From NCBI GenBank assembly GCA_015680685.1, contig MNCI01002813.1, positions 442,932 through 506,931 on the forward strand: DNA of 64,000 nucleotides. The letters run 5' to 3'. The first letter of the stretch is position 1. Each line of letters starts with the position of its first letter. This document shows, piece by piece, positions 21,672 to 32,565 of this stretch. The notes under the pieces were generated by a model. That model was given only the letters and a program-made list of their open reading frames with translations. It ran no database searches and had not been told where the DNA came from. A program made the position numbers and the translations under genes. The DNA comes from Gnetum montanum (lineage: Eukaryota > Streptophyta > Gnetopsida > Gnetales > Gnetaceae).

Positions 21672-23494
21672 TCACCAAAAACCTCCACAAGAAAACGAGC
21701 CCGTTTCAAAACGAGTAAATCTATTTCTCTCACCAATGATGAGCTTTCTGCCCAGAAGCCTAGAAATGAATTTCATAACATTGTGGCAATCCCTGCACAT
21801 TCGCTGATTATTTAGGACATGCAGAGTGGTCCCTGGAGGCGTGCTCACGTGCCCAAAGCATACCGCTAGCCTCCTCTCCCTGCTCATTCTGGGCATACCC
21901 TGCAATCATGGAAGNCACATTAGAACATGCTGCTGAATAGACTGGATCTTTTTCCATCTGTTTATAGATCCAGTCAAGTACATTATAAATCTCAGTTGCC
22001 GTTGGATGTGATCTATCATCGACTACGAAAGAATGAACCTTATTCTTAACCTCTATCTTGCTGAGCCCTGCCTCCTTTTTAATGTCTCTTTCTTTCATCA
22101 TCATTCTGATCTTGGCAAACTCTTCATGTCTCCCAGCTTTAACATAGATATTCCAAAAAGTGACATAAGGTCCTGCCATAGCTGCCTCGAGCTTGAGCAG
22201 ACGCTCTGCTGCATATTCAGCCGTTGCCAGATTTCCATGAAATTGACAAGCACTGAGCAATGATCCCCAAATGCTAACAGTGGTTCAATGGGCGTTGAAT
22301 TTACTAACTTCTTTGCCTCTTCTAGCATCCCTGCACGGCCTAGCAGATCCACCATGTAACAATAATTCTCTGCTCTGGCTTTCTGCATTACATCAAAATA
22401 GAACCGGCCCAGCTCAACAAGCCCTGCACAACTGCATGCAGAAAGAACACTAGCAAAAGTGACAGCGTTGGGATTCTGCCCTTGCTTCATCATGAGTTTA
22501 AACAACTGAATAGCTTCAATTCCACGCCCATGCTGGGCATACCAACCAATCAGGGAGTTCCATGAAACCACGTTTCTGCCAGGCATCTCATCAAACATCA
22601 ACTGTGCATTTTCAATGTTGCCACATTCCGCGTACATAGTGATCAGAGAATTGCAGATAAACCCATCCAATGAAAACCCTAATTTTATTACAGAGCCATG
22701 GATTTGCATCCCCTGCACAAGGGTCCGGGCACAGCCGCAGCCATCGATGACTGTGGCAAAAGTCCAGTCGTCAGGCTTGATACTCAAGCTTCTCATCTCC
22801 ATAAAAAGCTTCAACGCCTCCTCTCCCTGCTCATTCTGGGCATACCCTGCAATCATGGAAGTCCACGAAAACATGTTTCGCTTGGGCATCATATTGAATA
22901 CGTATCTTGCCTTGTCGAGCCTTTTGCAGTGAGCGTACCCGGAAATCATTGCATTCCATGAGACCTCATCACGATCCGGCATACTCTGGAACAGTTTTTC
23001 TAATTTGAAAGGGACCCAAATCCATTCAATCAAAACTCCAGACCAAAAATCCAGAATCTTAAAAGCATATCCATCAAAATACAAAACTTCTGGGGAAAAA
23101 CGGAAACAGAAAGAAAGGAAAAGCTAAACTCATAAGTCTCACACGAAAAATACAAAAAAGAAAAAACACCGCAACCTGCTTCATCCATAATTCCTTTCTG
23201 GGCATATGCTGCAACAATAGCGTTCCAGGAAACCGTATCTCTGTTAGGCATGCAATCAAACAGATGACGAGCTGTAACCAGGTCTCCTCGTTTACCAAAG
23301 CCATTAACCAGAACTGTGTATGTGACGGCATTACGGACAGGCATGGCTTCAAAAAGCTGCAGGACCTCTTCTATGCGATCCAGACAAACATATCCTTGGA
23401 TCAAAGCAGCCCAGGACACTAAATTTCTTTCCGGCATTTCGTCAAACAGCTGACGAGCCTCATCTAACATCATATGGCGAGAATAGCAAGACAC
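21672..23494 (-). pseudogene. PLS-class PPR protein with E and degenerate DYW ends, broken
   Basis: PPR proteins of this class bind organelle RNA, and the DYW domain carries out C-to-U editing. Exon 1 (23494-23176) has repeats such as ARQLFDEMPERNLVSWAALI and VTARHLFDCMPNRDTVSWNAI. A 176-bp GT-AG intron (23175-23000) falls inside a repeat, and removing it restores GIMDEAEKLFQSMPDRD. Exon 2 continues to about 22272, where one base is missing: LLAF then needs a +1 shift to reach LLSACQFHGNL. The E region follows (GLSKIEVKNKVHSFVVDD near 22040). The zinc-ligand HSE motif expected before RLAVCFG is replaced by a 46-bp copy of an upstream repeat next to an N (21914). The end is CRDCH…FSCGGFW instead of CSCGDYW. 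The 5' end is truncated by a stop near the inverted-repeat arm. Confidence 0.85.
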
Positions 23495-23532
23495 TCATGA
23501 TGATGAGCATATGCCAATGATGTCAATGATGT

Positions 23533-23987
23533 CCGTCGTCGAGGCTTTCCTGCCCAGCGCGTCTAAAACGGCATAACCAAGACAGCTTCAACAATTTACA
23601 GAGTCCTACCCCAAGAACTTGCATTCTTATGCATAATTAAGATTTCAAGATTTTCGCACCTCTGGTGCTCCTTGAGGAAGAACTTGTTCCCATCACTGTA
23701 TTTGCAGTGCTCATATAACGTCTTCCCTCAATGTGCTTCTGACTGAAGCAAGAGCAAATGGAGCAAATGGAGTCGCCACAGAGGGAAGAAAGCCTGGAGG
23801 CCCAGATAATGAATATTGTGCAAAGCGAGCTGCAGAAGGTTTATGCCAAAATGCAGGAGTCGAGCCCTCCGAGCTCAGTGATTGTGCAGGCAGGCAGAAC
23901 AGCAACCTACACTGCTGTTTATAACGCAAAACAGCTTTCATCAGCATGGCCATCGCCCTGCTGCAGGCTCAAAACGCCCATGTTCTC
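23533..23987. repeat. Right arm of the 455-bp inverted repeat
   Basis: Reverse complement of 20891-21345, with its inner edge 39 bp upstream of the PPR reading frame. The plus-strand frame 23758-23990 (MEQMESPQREESLEAQIMNI…) is conserved in both arms and points outward in each. It looks like the start of a protein-coding exon that was duplicated and inverted, but I do not recognise it. Confidence 0.93.
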
Positions 23988-24000
23988 ATGAATCCCCATG

Positions 24001-24018
24001 AACCCTAAACCCTAAACG
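24001..24018 (+). promoter_or_regulatory. Telo-box / short interstitial telomeric repeat
   Basis: AACCCTAAACCCTAAACG is two and a half units of the plant telomere repeat CCCTAAA, 13 bp beyond the inverted-repeat arm. Such telo-boxes are common in plant promoters and 5' UTRs near transcription starts. It may serve the frame at 24163 onward. Confidence 0.6.
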
Positions 24019-24162
24019 CCCTGCGCTGATAATCATGGTTCTGGTTAGTTGTGTGGCCATCGCTTCTGTCAAGTCCTTTGTGGCACAGGTGAAGCCTCTG
24101 AGCGCCGACGGTAGCCACAATTCTTCCCTGCACAAGCATTTTCTTGGTGGACATTCCATTGT

Positions 24163-25327
24163 TTGGAGTTGATTTCAGAGTTCCCAAAAAGTATCAGGAA
24201 TTGTTCCTCCAGGGCTACAGAAAAATGGGTGCCATTGTGGACTAATTTTTTGTTTGCGGATTCAAGTAAACCCATCAACAAAAGTGACGATGATCTTGCA
24301 ACTGATAGGACCAACAATGATCCTGCAACCTTTTCTAGGCATGATCGATTTTCTGGACCAACAGCATGTGCTACTTGCTGCTGGGTCCTGCAGGGCCACG
24401 GGGAGACCTCTTGGGTGGAATCTCAAGAAGGCGCATCAGGAGTTGACAAGGAAATTGAAGAGGATAATGAGGACGGACTCACTGTTCCTGTAGAAGTCGT
24501 CAAGGATGAACAAGATGTGGTTTCAGAGAAATATGTCGCAATTACTGAATCTGAGGGTCTGGAAAACGGAGGAACAGAGGGAGCCTCTGTTACGTCTGGT
24601 AACATTTGGTTAGATCTTTTCCAAGTAGCTGTTTTAGTCTGTTATTCTGGGAGTTTGTCTGTTTCTTAGCGGGGGTTTGCGGAAACATAAGCAGAGGAGA
24701 TGGATAAACACTGCCACTCAGCCCGATCGCATGGATAAGACGTCACACCTTCTGAAATGGTGCACATGCCTCTTGGGAGCTTTATCGATTATGATTGGTA
24801 GCCAAGTATAATTGATGTCCCATTTTAGTATGTTCTGTTCAATTGTCAAATGAATTTCAAATATTTCGTTCATGTGCGATGAATTCCAAAATCTTGTGAG
24901 ATTAATTAGATGCATTTTTTAAAAATTTTCTTTTCTGGCCAGTTCATTCACTTGTTTATTTGGTTTAGTTTTGGTGTATTTGCTGTCAGAAGTCAAAACT
25001 TAAGCACGTTTTTTAAGCTTTCTGAGGGATCACAGCAAGAATATACATCCGTTTGTTTTACGACAACCATTTTTTAATTCGAGTCCGTTTACTGGATTCA
25101 TTTATTTTGTTGTCCGTTCTAGTTTTGGTATAACTGATAGATTTCAGCAGACAGCAGTTTTTTCTTATATTTTCTATCAATGGTTTTTTTATAAGAGTAG
25201 GTTTATTCATTTCTCTTCCCGGCTATGTTCAGGGATCCAGGAATCATAAAACAACTCCAGTCAGGAGATCTAGCCAATCTCCAGCAGCGATTGCCAGAGC
25301 AAGGCGAATGTATCTTGAAGTATGAGA
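24163..25327 (+). CDS. Possible two-exon plant gene fragment, unrecognised
   Basis: An open frame runs from 24163 into acidic sequence (DKEIEEDNEDGLTVPVEVV, then VVSEKYVAITESEGLENGG) to about 24598, where GTAACA could be a donor. A T-rich, intron-like stretch of about 630 bp follows. TTCAG at 25228-25232 could be the acceptor for a last exon (…TTPVRRSSQSPAAIARARRM…, stop at about 25325). The obvious donor and acceptor do not keep this frame. A less typical GT seven bases earlier would. Base composition is more gene-like than the surrounding repeats, and the telo-box is 145 bp upstream. I do not recognise the product, and it may be a gene relic. Confidence 0.35.
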
Positions 25328-25489
25328 TTGTGCGGTTCGTTACGTATTAATGTGACTCGGATGTGTTCGATATGCGTCTTTGTTCTAGCTGACGATGTCT
25401 GAATTACACATTCGTCAAATGTGTGAAGCGTAGACACACAGGTTCTTGAAACATTTTGTATTGACTATGCTTTAAACTAGCTCTATGAA

Positions 25490-26600
25490 CTGATGTGGTG
25501 TTGGACAATGGTCCTAGCTAATGTAGTAGAGATATTTCGTAGAACTAGATTTTAGTTTTAAATACTAGTTCTACAAGCTTCTTTTATGAGATGATAGTAG
25601 TGAAGTGATGTCATAGCCCATAAAGCTTCTTAGGAGAGCAACTTTTCACCTCTAGAGCTTATGTGGCAAAGCTTGTACATAGAACTATTTTTTAGATCTA
25701 CAAACTACTTCTACAATCTATGAAGCTAATGTGATAAGGTGGATCTTCCTATTTGACATCGATTGTAGAGCCTCATTAGAATTCATTCATAGAATCTTTA
25801 TCTATGCTATGAAATTTTTCTATAAAGGAGATGATGTGGTAAGGGCAACTATATACTTTTATTTTCTAGGTCTACTAATTTCTTCTACAAGCTAATGAAG
25901 CTACTGTTATAAAGCTTACTTTGTAGAGTTGTTATTTGGTTCTACAAAGCTCCTCTATGAGTTGACATGGCAAAGCACTAATGTGGCAGAGCTTATTTTT
26001 GTAGAGATTAAATTTAGCTCTATGAACATTGCTCCATTCCCAAAGTAGACTTTACATGATGAGGACGTAGTAGAGCTCCCTTTTAGAGGGGAAATCTAGC
26101 TATAGGAACCAACGCTACATGCTAACATGACATGTCACTAACATGGCATGATGCGCTAAACTGTACTGATGTGAAACATCATGATGTTGCATTGTTAACA
26201 TGATGCTATTGATGTGATAGTCTAAATGTTGAGGATTAGAATTTATATAATTGCTATTGCAATAATGTTGATGTGGTAGAGTACACTCATAGAATAGAAA
26301 TTTGGTTCTACGAACTTGCTATACAAGAGAGTTGAACTAGCAGAAGATGACATGATTTGTAGAGCTTCCTTGTAAAATCATTTTTTGGCCTTACATGTAT
26401 AGCTTACCTTGGGAGCCTACATGAAAGGGCCATTTTGTAGAACTACTTTTAGCTTTGCAAACTTCTTCCATAAGCTAACATGGTAGAGATCCTTCATAGA
26501 GGGGAAATCTAACTCTACATGCTAATGTGACATTCTATTAACATGGTAGATCTTCTTTCAATTCTTTTTGTGGAACCAAAAATAGTTTTATGAATTAACT
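25490..26600 (+). repeat. Degenerate direct-repeat region
   Basis: Variants of a theme recur every 60-120 bp: CTACAAGCTTCTTCTATGAG, GATGTGGTAAAGC and GTAGAGCTTATTT. I see no open frame of note. It is probably an old tandem array eroded by point changes, and its period and consensus would need a dot plot. Confidence 0.45.
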
Positions 26601-26773
26601 CTATATGTTGAGCTAGATGAAAGAGCTATTACACATATGCTTTTATTTAAGATTGACCAAACTAAGATGATTTAATAAAATCAATATGAGCTACCTAAAA
26701 GCTAAGTTGGTAGAATGAATTGGGCTAACTAAAGCAAATAATAAGATTTTAAATACCAACTCTAAATGATGAT

Positions 26774-26990
26774 TGATGAGTGGCGAGGTACCCCTACACT
26801 CAACCATACNATGAAAGATAGGATCAGAGATCAAACCCAAGTGAAATGATGAACTCCACAAAGAACTAGAATTTGCAACAAAGCTCAAAGCTTGCCACCA
26901 GTCTTCCCTTTTTATATTCATGTAGAGCTTGCTTCCAGATGAATTGGTGTAACGAAACTTGCTCACTATCATTGCATGGGTAACTATTAT
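26774..26990 (-). repeat. LTR remnant with an ambiguous base
   Basis: TGATGAGTGGCGAGGTACCCC and the following bases to 26809 match the 3' end of the Athila-type LTRs in this window (minus sense). After a single N at 26810 the sequence jumps to material resembling the U3/TATA part of another LTR (CTTTTTATATTCATG near 26910). This is either an internally deleted LTR or an assembly join. Confidence 0.5.
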
Positions 26991-27399
26991 CTAAAATTCA
27001 TAGAAATATTTCTAATAAATCAAGCTCCATTACTATTCCATAAGTTCTTCCACTAGAACTTGCAAATCTCTCTTTTAGTAGATGTTCTTTCAATCCATGA
27101 GCTTTTACTTTTTAACATTAATTGTGAAATCCCATTTTCCAAAAATTTGAGCTTAAATCTTAAGATGAAAACCAAAAATTACATTTTGTACTGGAGCTTT
27201 CTTTACCTTTAATTTTGAGCCCTAAATCATTTCTAGAATACTGAGTCTCTTTTCATGAAAACATTAAGCTCAATAAACCATTGAAAAAATTAGATTAACG
27301 CCTACTCCATTTACAATACAAATATGATAACAATACCCTTTTTACTTTTTTTTTATTCATATCTTTCTACAATGATAGTATCTCTTCTTGCTTGAGCAT
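26991..27399. other. AT-rich sequence, nothing recognised
   Basis: No open frame or repeat stands out on either strand. It is probably further relic retrotransposon sequence next to the gag remnant that follows. Confidence 0.35.
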
Positions 27400-27870
27400 C
27401 TATTGGTTGATATGACCTTATCATATTTTTTGTAATCTAATATTCTTCTTGTGTGTGGCCAAGACTTGATTTGAGTAGAGCTACTTAAAGGATAGATAGT
27501 GTTGAATAATCGAGTAATAAGATAATGTTACCTTATAAGTCTCTTCATCTTAAATATTCATCCTAGTAAAAAGTGAATTTAAAATTTGAATAATAAGAGT
27601 TAGCATGAGCATATGATACTCTAGTTTTCATTAGTCTCCTCCAATATTTTTCAATATAATATTTGTCATTACTTTCATTAATGTTAATAACATGTGAAGA
27701 TTTCACTTGATGTGAAAAAGCCATTTTTAAGTCTATTAATGCACAAGTGTATGTTTTTAGAACTTATTTAAAGTGTGAAAGATAAGATTAATAATACTTA
27801 ATACAACACATAATGTTAAAATTAACTAACTAGCAAACATTCTCAACAATGACGTCAATGATGAATATTA
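27400..27870 (-). pseudogene. gag N-terminal relic and primer site of an old Athila-like element
   Basis: The plus-strand stretch near 27525 (AATGTTACCTTATAAGTCTC) aligns with the element C gag at about 18030 (TATGTTACCTTCTAAGTCTC). At 27849-27870 the minus strand reads TTGACGTCATTGTTGAGAAT, an eroded primer site followed by an LTR on the right. It is too degraded to translate. Confidence 0.55.
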
Positions 27871-28093
27871 GAGAATTCCAAAACATAACCATATAATTTA
27901 CAAGTGTTCATACAGAACTATATTGTAATCCATTAATGGATAATGTAAGTATACTAATGAGTTGACAATAAGTTCATGATCATTATCTTCTTACTAGATT
28001 TAGTGAAGTGAAAACAAACTACAAGAATTTTACTGAGGATTAACAAAAATGTATCCCTTGACATGATGATGGGCTTGTTTTTATATTCATGGT
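27871..28093 (-). repeat. LTR fragment cut by element 6
   Basis: It starts TGATGAATATTAG next to the primer site and has LTR-like sequence with a TTTTTATATTCATGG box. It ends at 28093 where the 3' LTR of element 6 begins. A CTCATCA at 54504-54510, 19 bp past the other end of element 6, could be its far terminus. Confidence 0.5.
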
Positions 28094-28943
28094 TGATGAG
28101 CGACGAGGTACCCCTATGCTCAACCATACAAATCACAAGTGTTCACGCATGATCCGATCAAATTATATGGATGGGACTAGTTGTGGTATCTAGATCATTA
28201 TGCTTTGATCGTAGTTCACTATCTTCCCACTTGGACTAGTGGTAGCTTTGTCATGTATGGTTTAGTTCAAAGTAAGGCATATGGTGTTGTCTAATTTCTA
28301 CACTACTCTTGATGACAATAAAGAGATGAACTAATTAAACTAATGAATAATGGAAAATGCAATCTAACTAGCTTATGGTGATGAGTATCCACACTTAGTC
28401 ATCCATACAAGTCGTAGACTTTGTGAGGCTACTTCTGGGATTGCCAAGTGTACGTCACTGGTGGTGCCAAATGATACACTTCTAGATTACCAAGTACTTC
28501 CACTTAAATGCTCATGATTAAGGCATACTCATTCTGCTTAATAACAAGAATAGTAAGTAATAATAAATGAAAATTTTTAACTAAGAAAAGAATTAAATAA
28601 TTAAAGCAAAAATATTAATCTAAGTGGATGTTACAATGATGGGAGTAATCTTGATCTTTATTACTAGTCATGTAATGTGTCTAAGTACGTCACACCCAAA
28701 CAAAGGGGTCATACGATTACTAACATCATGCTATGGGCATGCACTAGGAATAATAGACTTAAAAGAGAAGAAACTAAAAATTAAAACTAATTCCTATGCT
28801 CTACATGCTAGCTCATCTAGGAGTGTAAGTGTAGTATTTATAGGTAAGACCCAAGTGAGGCAACATTGGGTATCTGACATTGCTTATTAGCCCCAACATT
28901 AGGTATGTGATGTTAGGACTCTGATGTCATGTATCCAACATCA
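28094..28943 (-). repeat. 3' LTR of element 6
   Basis: It begins (plus sense) TGATGAGCGACGAGGTACCCC and ends …CCAACATCA next to the purine tract. On the minus strand U3 carries ATGTTGG/CATGACATC/CATCACATAC words (28943-28860) before the TATA box CTATAAATAC near 28840. It aligns with 53655-54485. Confidence 0.88.
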
Positions 28944-28953
28944 TACCCCCATG
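28944..28953 (-). other. Polypurine tract of element 6
   Basis: CATGGGGGTA on the minus strand abuts the LTR start TGATGTTGG. It fixes the element's direction. Confidence 0.7.
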
Positions 28954-29159
28954 ATTGAATGAAAACTTTTCCTCATGTTAAGAAAATATGAGGAACAAGT
29001 TCTTTACAAAATATTCAGTAGGTATGGGATTATTGACTAACTCTAATAATGGACAAAATAACTAACTCCTCAAATGCTGTAGTGGTGTAGTAAAAAAATG
29101 GAACACATTATTACAAAATAAAAAAAAAACAAGATTGGTAAGCTCATGTAGTATTTGGA

Positions 29160-31846
29160 AGCGATGTCTCTTCCATTAGTTGCTTCCCTTTGTTGCCAGA
29201 CCATTAAAACTTATATTAATTGAGCATATCCTGTAACATTTCTTCCTCCATCCTAGGGTCATGCAGCATCCAGGTTGCTGTGCTAATGTGTGCTAGTGCT
29301 AGTACATCCTAAGGACATGACAATTGTAGAAACATTTGATTTTCTTTTACTTACCATGTTGCAAACTACCATCGTTCTTCTCAAAATTTGTAGCTTTATC
29401 TTTGAGCTCATGATAATCCATCAACCTATGAGCTAGGTTTGAGGCTACATCTTTTTGTCCCTAATAACTAGCATTGACCACCTCCAACTCTGAGTTTTCC
29501 ACTTGCAACTTTTGCAAAGCATATTTTTGATCTACAAACTCTTTCTCACACAATGCATAGGTGGTCACCACTTGTTTTTGTAGCTCACTTTGAGGATACC
29601 TACTGTTAACATGGCAAGGTTCACATAGCTAAGGTTAGCCAGTTCCTTGTTTTTGACTTCCACTTGTTGGACTATGGCATAATTGTCTAAGATGGCCTAC
29701 CATTTAGAATTGTACAACGACAAGGAGCTAATGCGGGCCTTGGCCATCTTGGTTTTCTTCTTATTAATTTCCTTATACATGCAAGCTTGGTAACAAAAGT
29801 GTTCTTTTAATTTTTCATGCTTTTTGGCTTCATTCTACCATGTGTTGATCTCGATTGCTAACTTTTGGTGAATAGCACATACCTCCACCATGGAGAGGGT
29901 TTTATTTTCCTATGCTAATCTACTCATATCCTAGTCAACCCTCATCAATTGTTCTTGCAACTGGTGGAAACTTTCTTCTAAGATGTTTTTTTATTTTTCC
30001 ACAGTGGTCAACTAGGAATTTTCTACTGTGAGCTACTTATTTTCTTCTTGAATGGTAGTTAGTGCATTTTTATACACATGAGATTGCACATTTATCATAG
30101 GGGCATTCCAAACCATCATCTCCTTCTCCTACTCTGCAACTACTCTCTCTTTTACCAACTTGGCAAGCTCTTCTATCTTTAACTACTATAGTTTATCTAG
30201 TGTGAAAAAATAGGTAGGATCCCATCATTCAAGGCACAGGGCAGCCAAATTTTCTTATAATATTTGTACCTTCACTTCTGCATGTTCTGCCCTGACCTCC
30301 ATCATGACCAACTTTCCTTTGGTGGTGATGAGGTTTGACTGTGCTACAGTGACATTACTAGGAATGTCAAATAGAGTGGTCATTACTTGACCTGTCTATA
30401 GGAAGTGATCAAGCACATCCTCATGCACCACAAGAGTCATTAAGGTCTTGGACAGCGTTTGTGAATCTCTAGTTCCAACCAAATCATTCAAAGGAAAAAC
30501 AAGAACAATGAATGACTCCTTAATGTGATTGGTGATCACCTCTACTACACACACTGCATCCTCATGTTGTAGCACTAGGACTATGTGCCTTCTCTAGTTT
30601 CCAATGTGACTTGAAAGGATGCAACATTTCTAAAGATCTGGTTTGATCATAGGAATCCCCCTCCTCCTTACTTAATTAAGATCTCTCCCCTTATTGAAGT
30701 AACTAATATAGTGGTCTGTATAGGGTCATCCATAAGCTGGAAGAGATTGGCATCATCCTTGCTTTCTCAATTGATGATTTTAGCAATTCTTTATAGGTGG
30801 CTCATCGATGGTCTATAGTATTATGGTGATGGTGGTGGAGCCTATAATTGTGGACACTGCTTAGGCTCTTATTGCATTTTTTCTTTTGGTTCTACCTCCT
30901 TTTTAGCTTCTTGCTCCTCACTAGAATCTTTTCTTAGTGCTACGATTTTTAGGAGCTTTGTGAAGAAGGCATGCTGAGCCTTCTTAAGGATATCCTTGGT
31001 ATATCCCAAGATTCTAGCATGCTTGCATAGCTTTCTGATTAGACATGGAAATGAACATGTTGGTCTTCTTAACTTCATTTCTTCAAACTAACATTGGATT
31101 TCTATGAAGTAATATTGGGGAAAGTTGATTGCAAATTTTCCTATTAAAATGGCACTTTCCTTAGCTACACAAGTTAAGATTCATTTGAGCCCTTTGGTAG
31201 GAAATAGGTGGTACATCCCAATCTTAAAGTAGGTTCTCTCTTCCAAAGTCATTTCATGGTATGACTTGTCCTCTTTACCATAGGTCCGTTTCAACCATAA
31301 TTTCTTTGTTTTAAGGTTAGATTTGGTGGATAGATGAGCCACCTTGGCCCCTTCATTGGGCAAGTTGAGAGCTATAGTTATGTCTTTGATAATGTAAGAT
31401 ACATTCACCCTACAGATATTAATAGTGGTGTCCTCATCTTTGTTATGCTAGAATTGATAAAATTGACCTAGGTACCATTCACCATTGTCGAATAAGATAG
31501 GCCACAATGGGGACGATTTGAGTTGTATCCACACTACTTCTAGAGAAAAATCCACAAAGGGGCTGAAGTTCATTTCCAAAATGATTTAAGCCAATGTGGA
31601 TTTCTTCAAGGTGGTAGCAAGGCAGTTAGGGGGCAATGTGAGACATTGTCCTTGTTTGGGGATCGGTACTTCTTCCACTTCATCTTAGGTTGATTACCTA
31701 GTAGCAGGGGCCTCTTGATGGATACTAAAAGATTGGGCCTCCTATTTAGCATGCTCCTCATGTTCTCCTTGTTGGCCATGGCCACCACATGGATGTTTAA
31801 TGACTCTCCGTGAGGGTTCACCTTGAGCACCTCTTTTTCGAGCCAT
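29160..31846 (-). pseudogene. 3' ORF of element 6: plant-transposon-protein-like domain plus coiled coil
   Basis: This is the homologue of the element 2 ORF. It starts MARKRGAQGEPSRRVIK at 31846. Shared landmarks are SFSIHQE, HNKDEDTTINI (near 31430), LEERTYFKIGMYHLFPTKG (near 31210) and SFPCLIRKLCKHARILGYT (near 31030). The region 30300-29160 reads as E/K/L/Q-rich helical sequence in several frames, the decayed coiled coil. Numerous stops and shifts interrupt it. Role unknown. In position it corresponds to accessory ORFs between pol and the 3' LTR of other plant gypsy elements. Confidence 0.7.
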
Positions 31847-32397
31847 CTGCAACCAAGTAAAAACCAGGTGTTACCAAGGTTATGTTTATTATCATTAATT
31901 AATTGATACCCTATTCATAACCTTAGTTCATTAAGCTCATAATGCATATGATTGCAGGGTTATGAAAAGTCTCAAAAAAAAAATCCCCCAAAAAGTGTTT
32001 ATCTCTTTCTATGACCCACTACAACTAGTTCCTTTTTCATTACTTGTGGCTTAAAATAATGGTTATGGCCCAATGTGTTACAAAAATTGGACATCTGGCT
32101 TAATCATTAGTGATTTTGCATTATAATTTCAAAGGTTTTTTTAACATCCTTACTTTTATGATACCTTCTAGGTGATAGAAAATTTTAGCAAACAAATATA
32201 AAGTTTGCACGCAAGCACCCCCCATGACTAAGTTGAACACTTTTGGTTTAGATAGATTCGTATGACACCAAAATTAGAGTGTTAAAGAGCTAGATATCGC
32301 AAGTGGAAGGCTTAAAGCTCTAAGTTATGGAAAAAAATCTCAATAAATACCCTAGTAGAAAATGAGAGAAATGAAGTTCGTGTTACATGGGGATCAA
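31847..32397 (-). other. Leader between internal promoter and 3' ORF of element 6
   Basis: About 550 bp with no open frame of note lies between the TATA-like box and the ORF start. Element 2 has about 500 bp in the same place, so this may be a transcribed leader. I cannot place an intron in it with confidence. Confidence 0.4.
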
Positions 32398-32475
32398 CTA
32401 TATATACCTTTTTTAGATCAAATGTCATGTATGTGATGCTAGGTCAGACCTAATGTTGGGTACATGACATTGAGG
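32398..32475 (-). promoter_or_regulatory. Internal promoter-like block upstream of the 3' ORF (element 6)
   Basis: Minus-strand words ATGTCATGTACCCAACATTAGG, CTAGCATCACATAC and ATACATGACAT are followed by GGTATATATAG (32408-32398). The first words recur in the element's own U3: ATACATGACAT is identical and CTAACATCACATAC differs by one base. Spacing to the ORF mirrors element 2, whose block uses GATATC words like its own U3. Confidence 0.55.
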
Positions 32476-32565
32476 TCCAAAATCCCAATTTTTATGGAGG
32501 CAAACAACATGAAAACTAAAGCTGTGGGTTTTTTTGGAGGGTTGGAAGTTAAATTTTATAGTTTG

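Noticed and set aside
21302-21736. 144-residue minus-strand frame downstream of the PPR stop
   Set aside because: It overlaps the PPR 3' UTR and the inverted-repeat arm in another frame, with no recognisable domain. Treated as a shadow.
20882-23996. Target-site duplication for the inverted-repeat structure
   Set aside because: The 9 bp outside the arms (TTGGCATGG and ATGAATCCC) do not match, so a MULE-type insertion is not shown.
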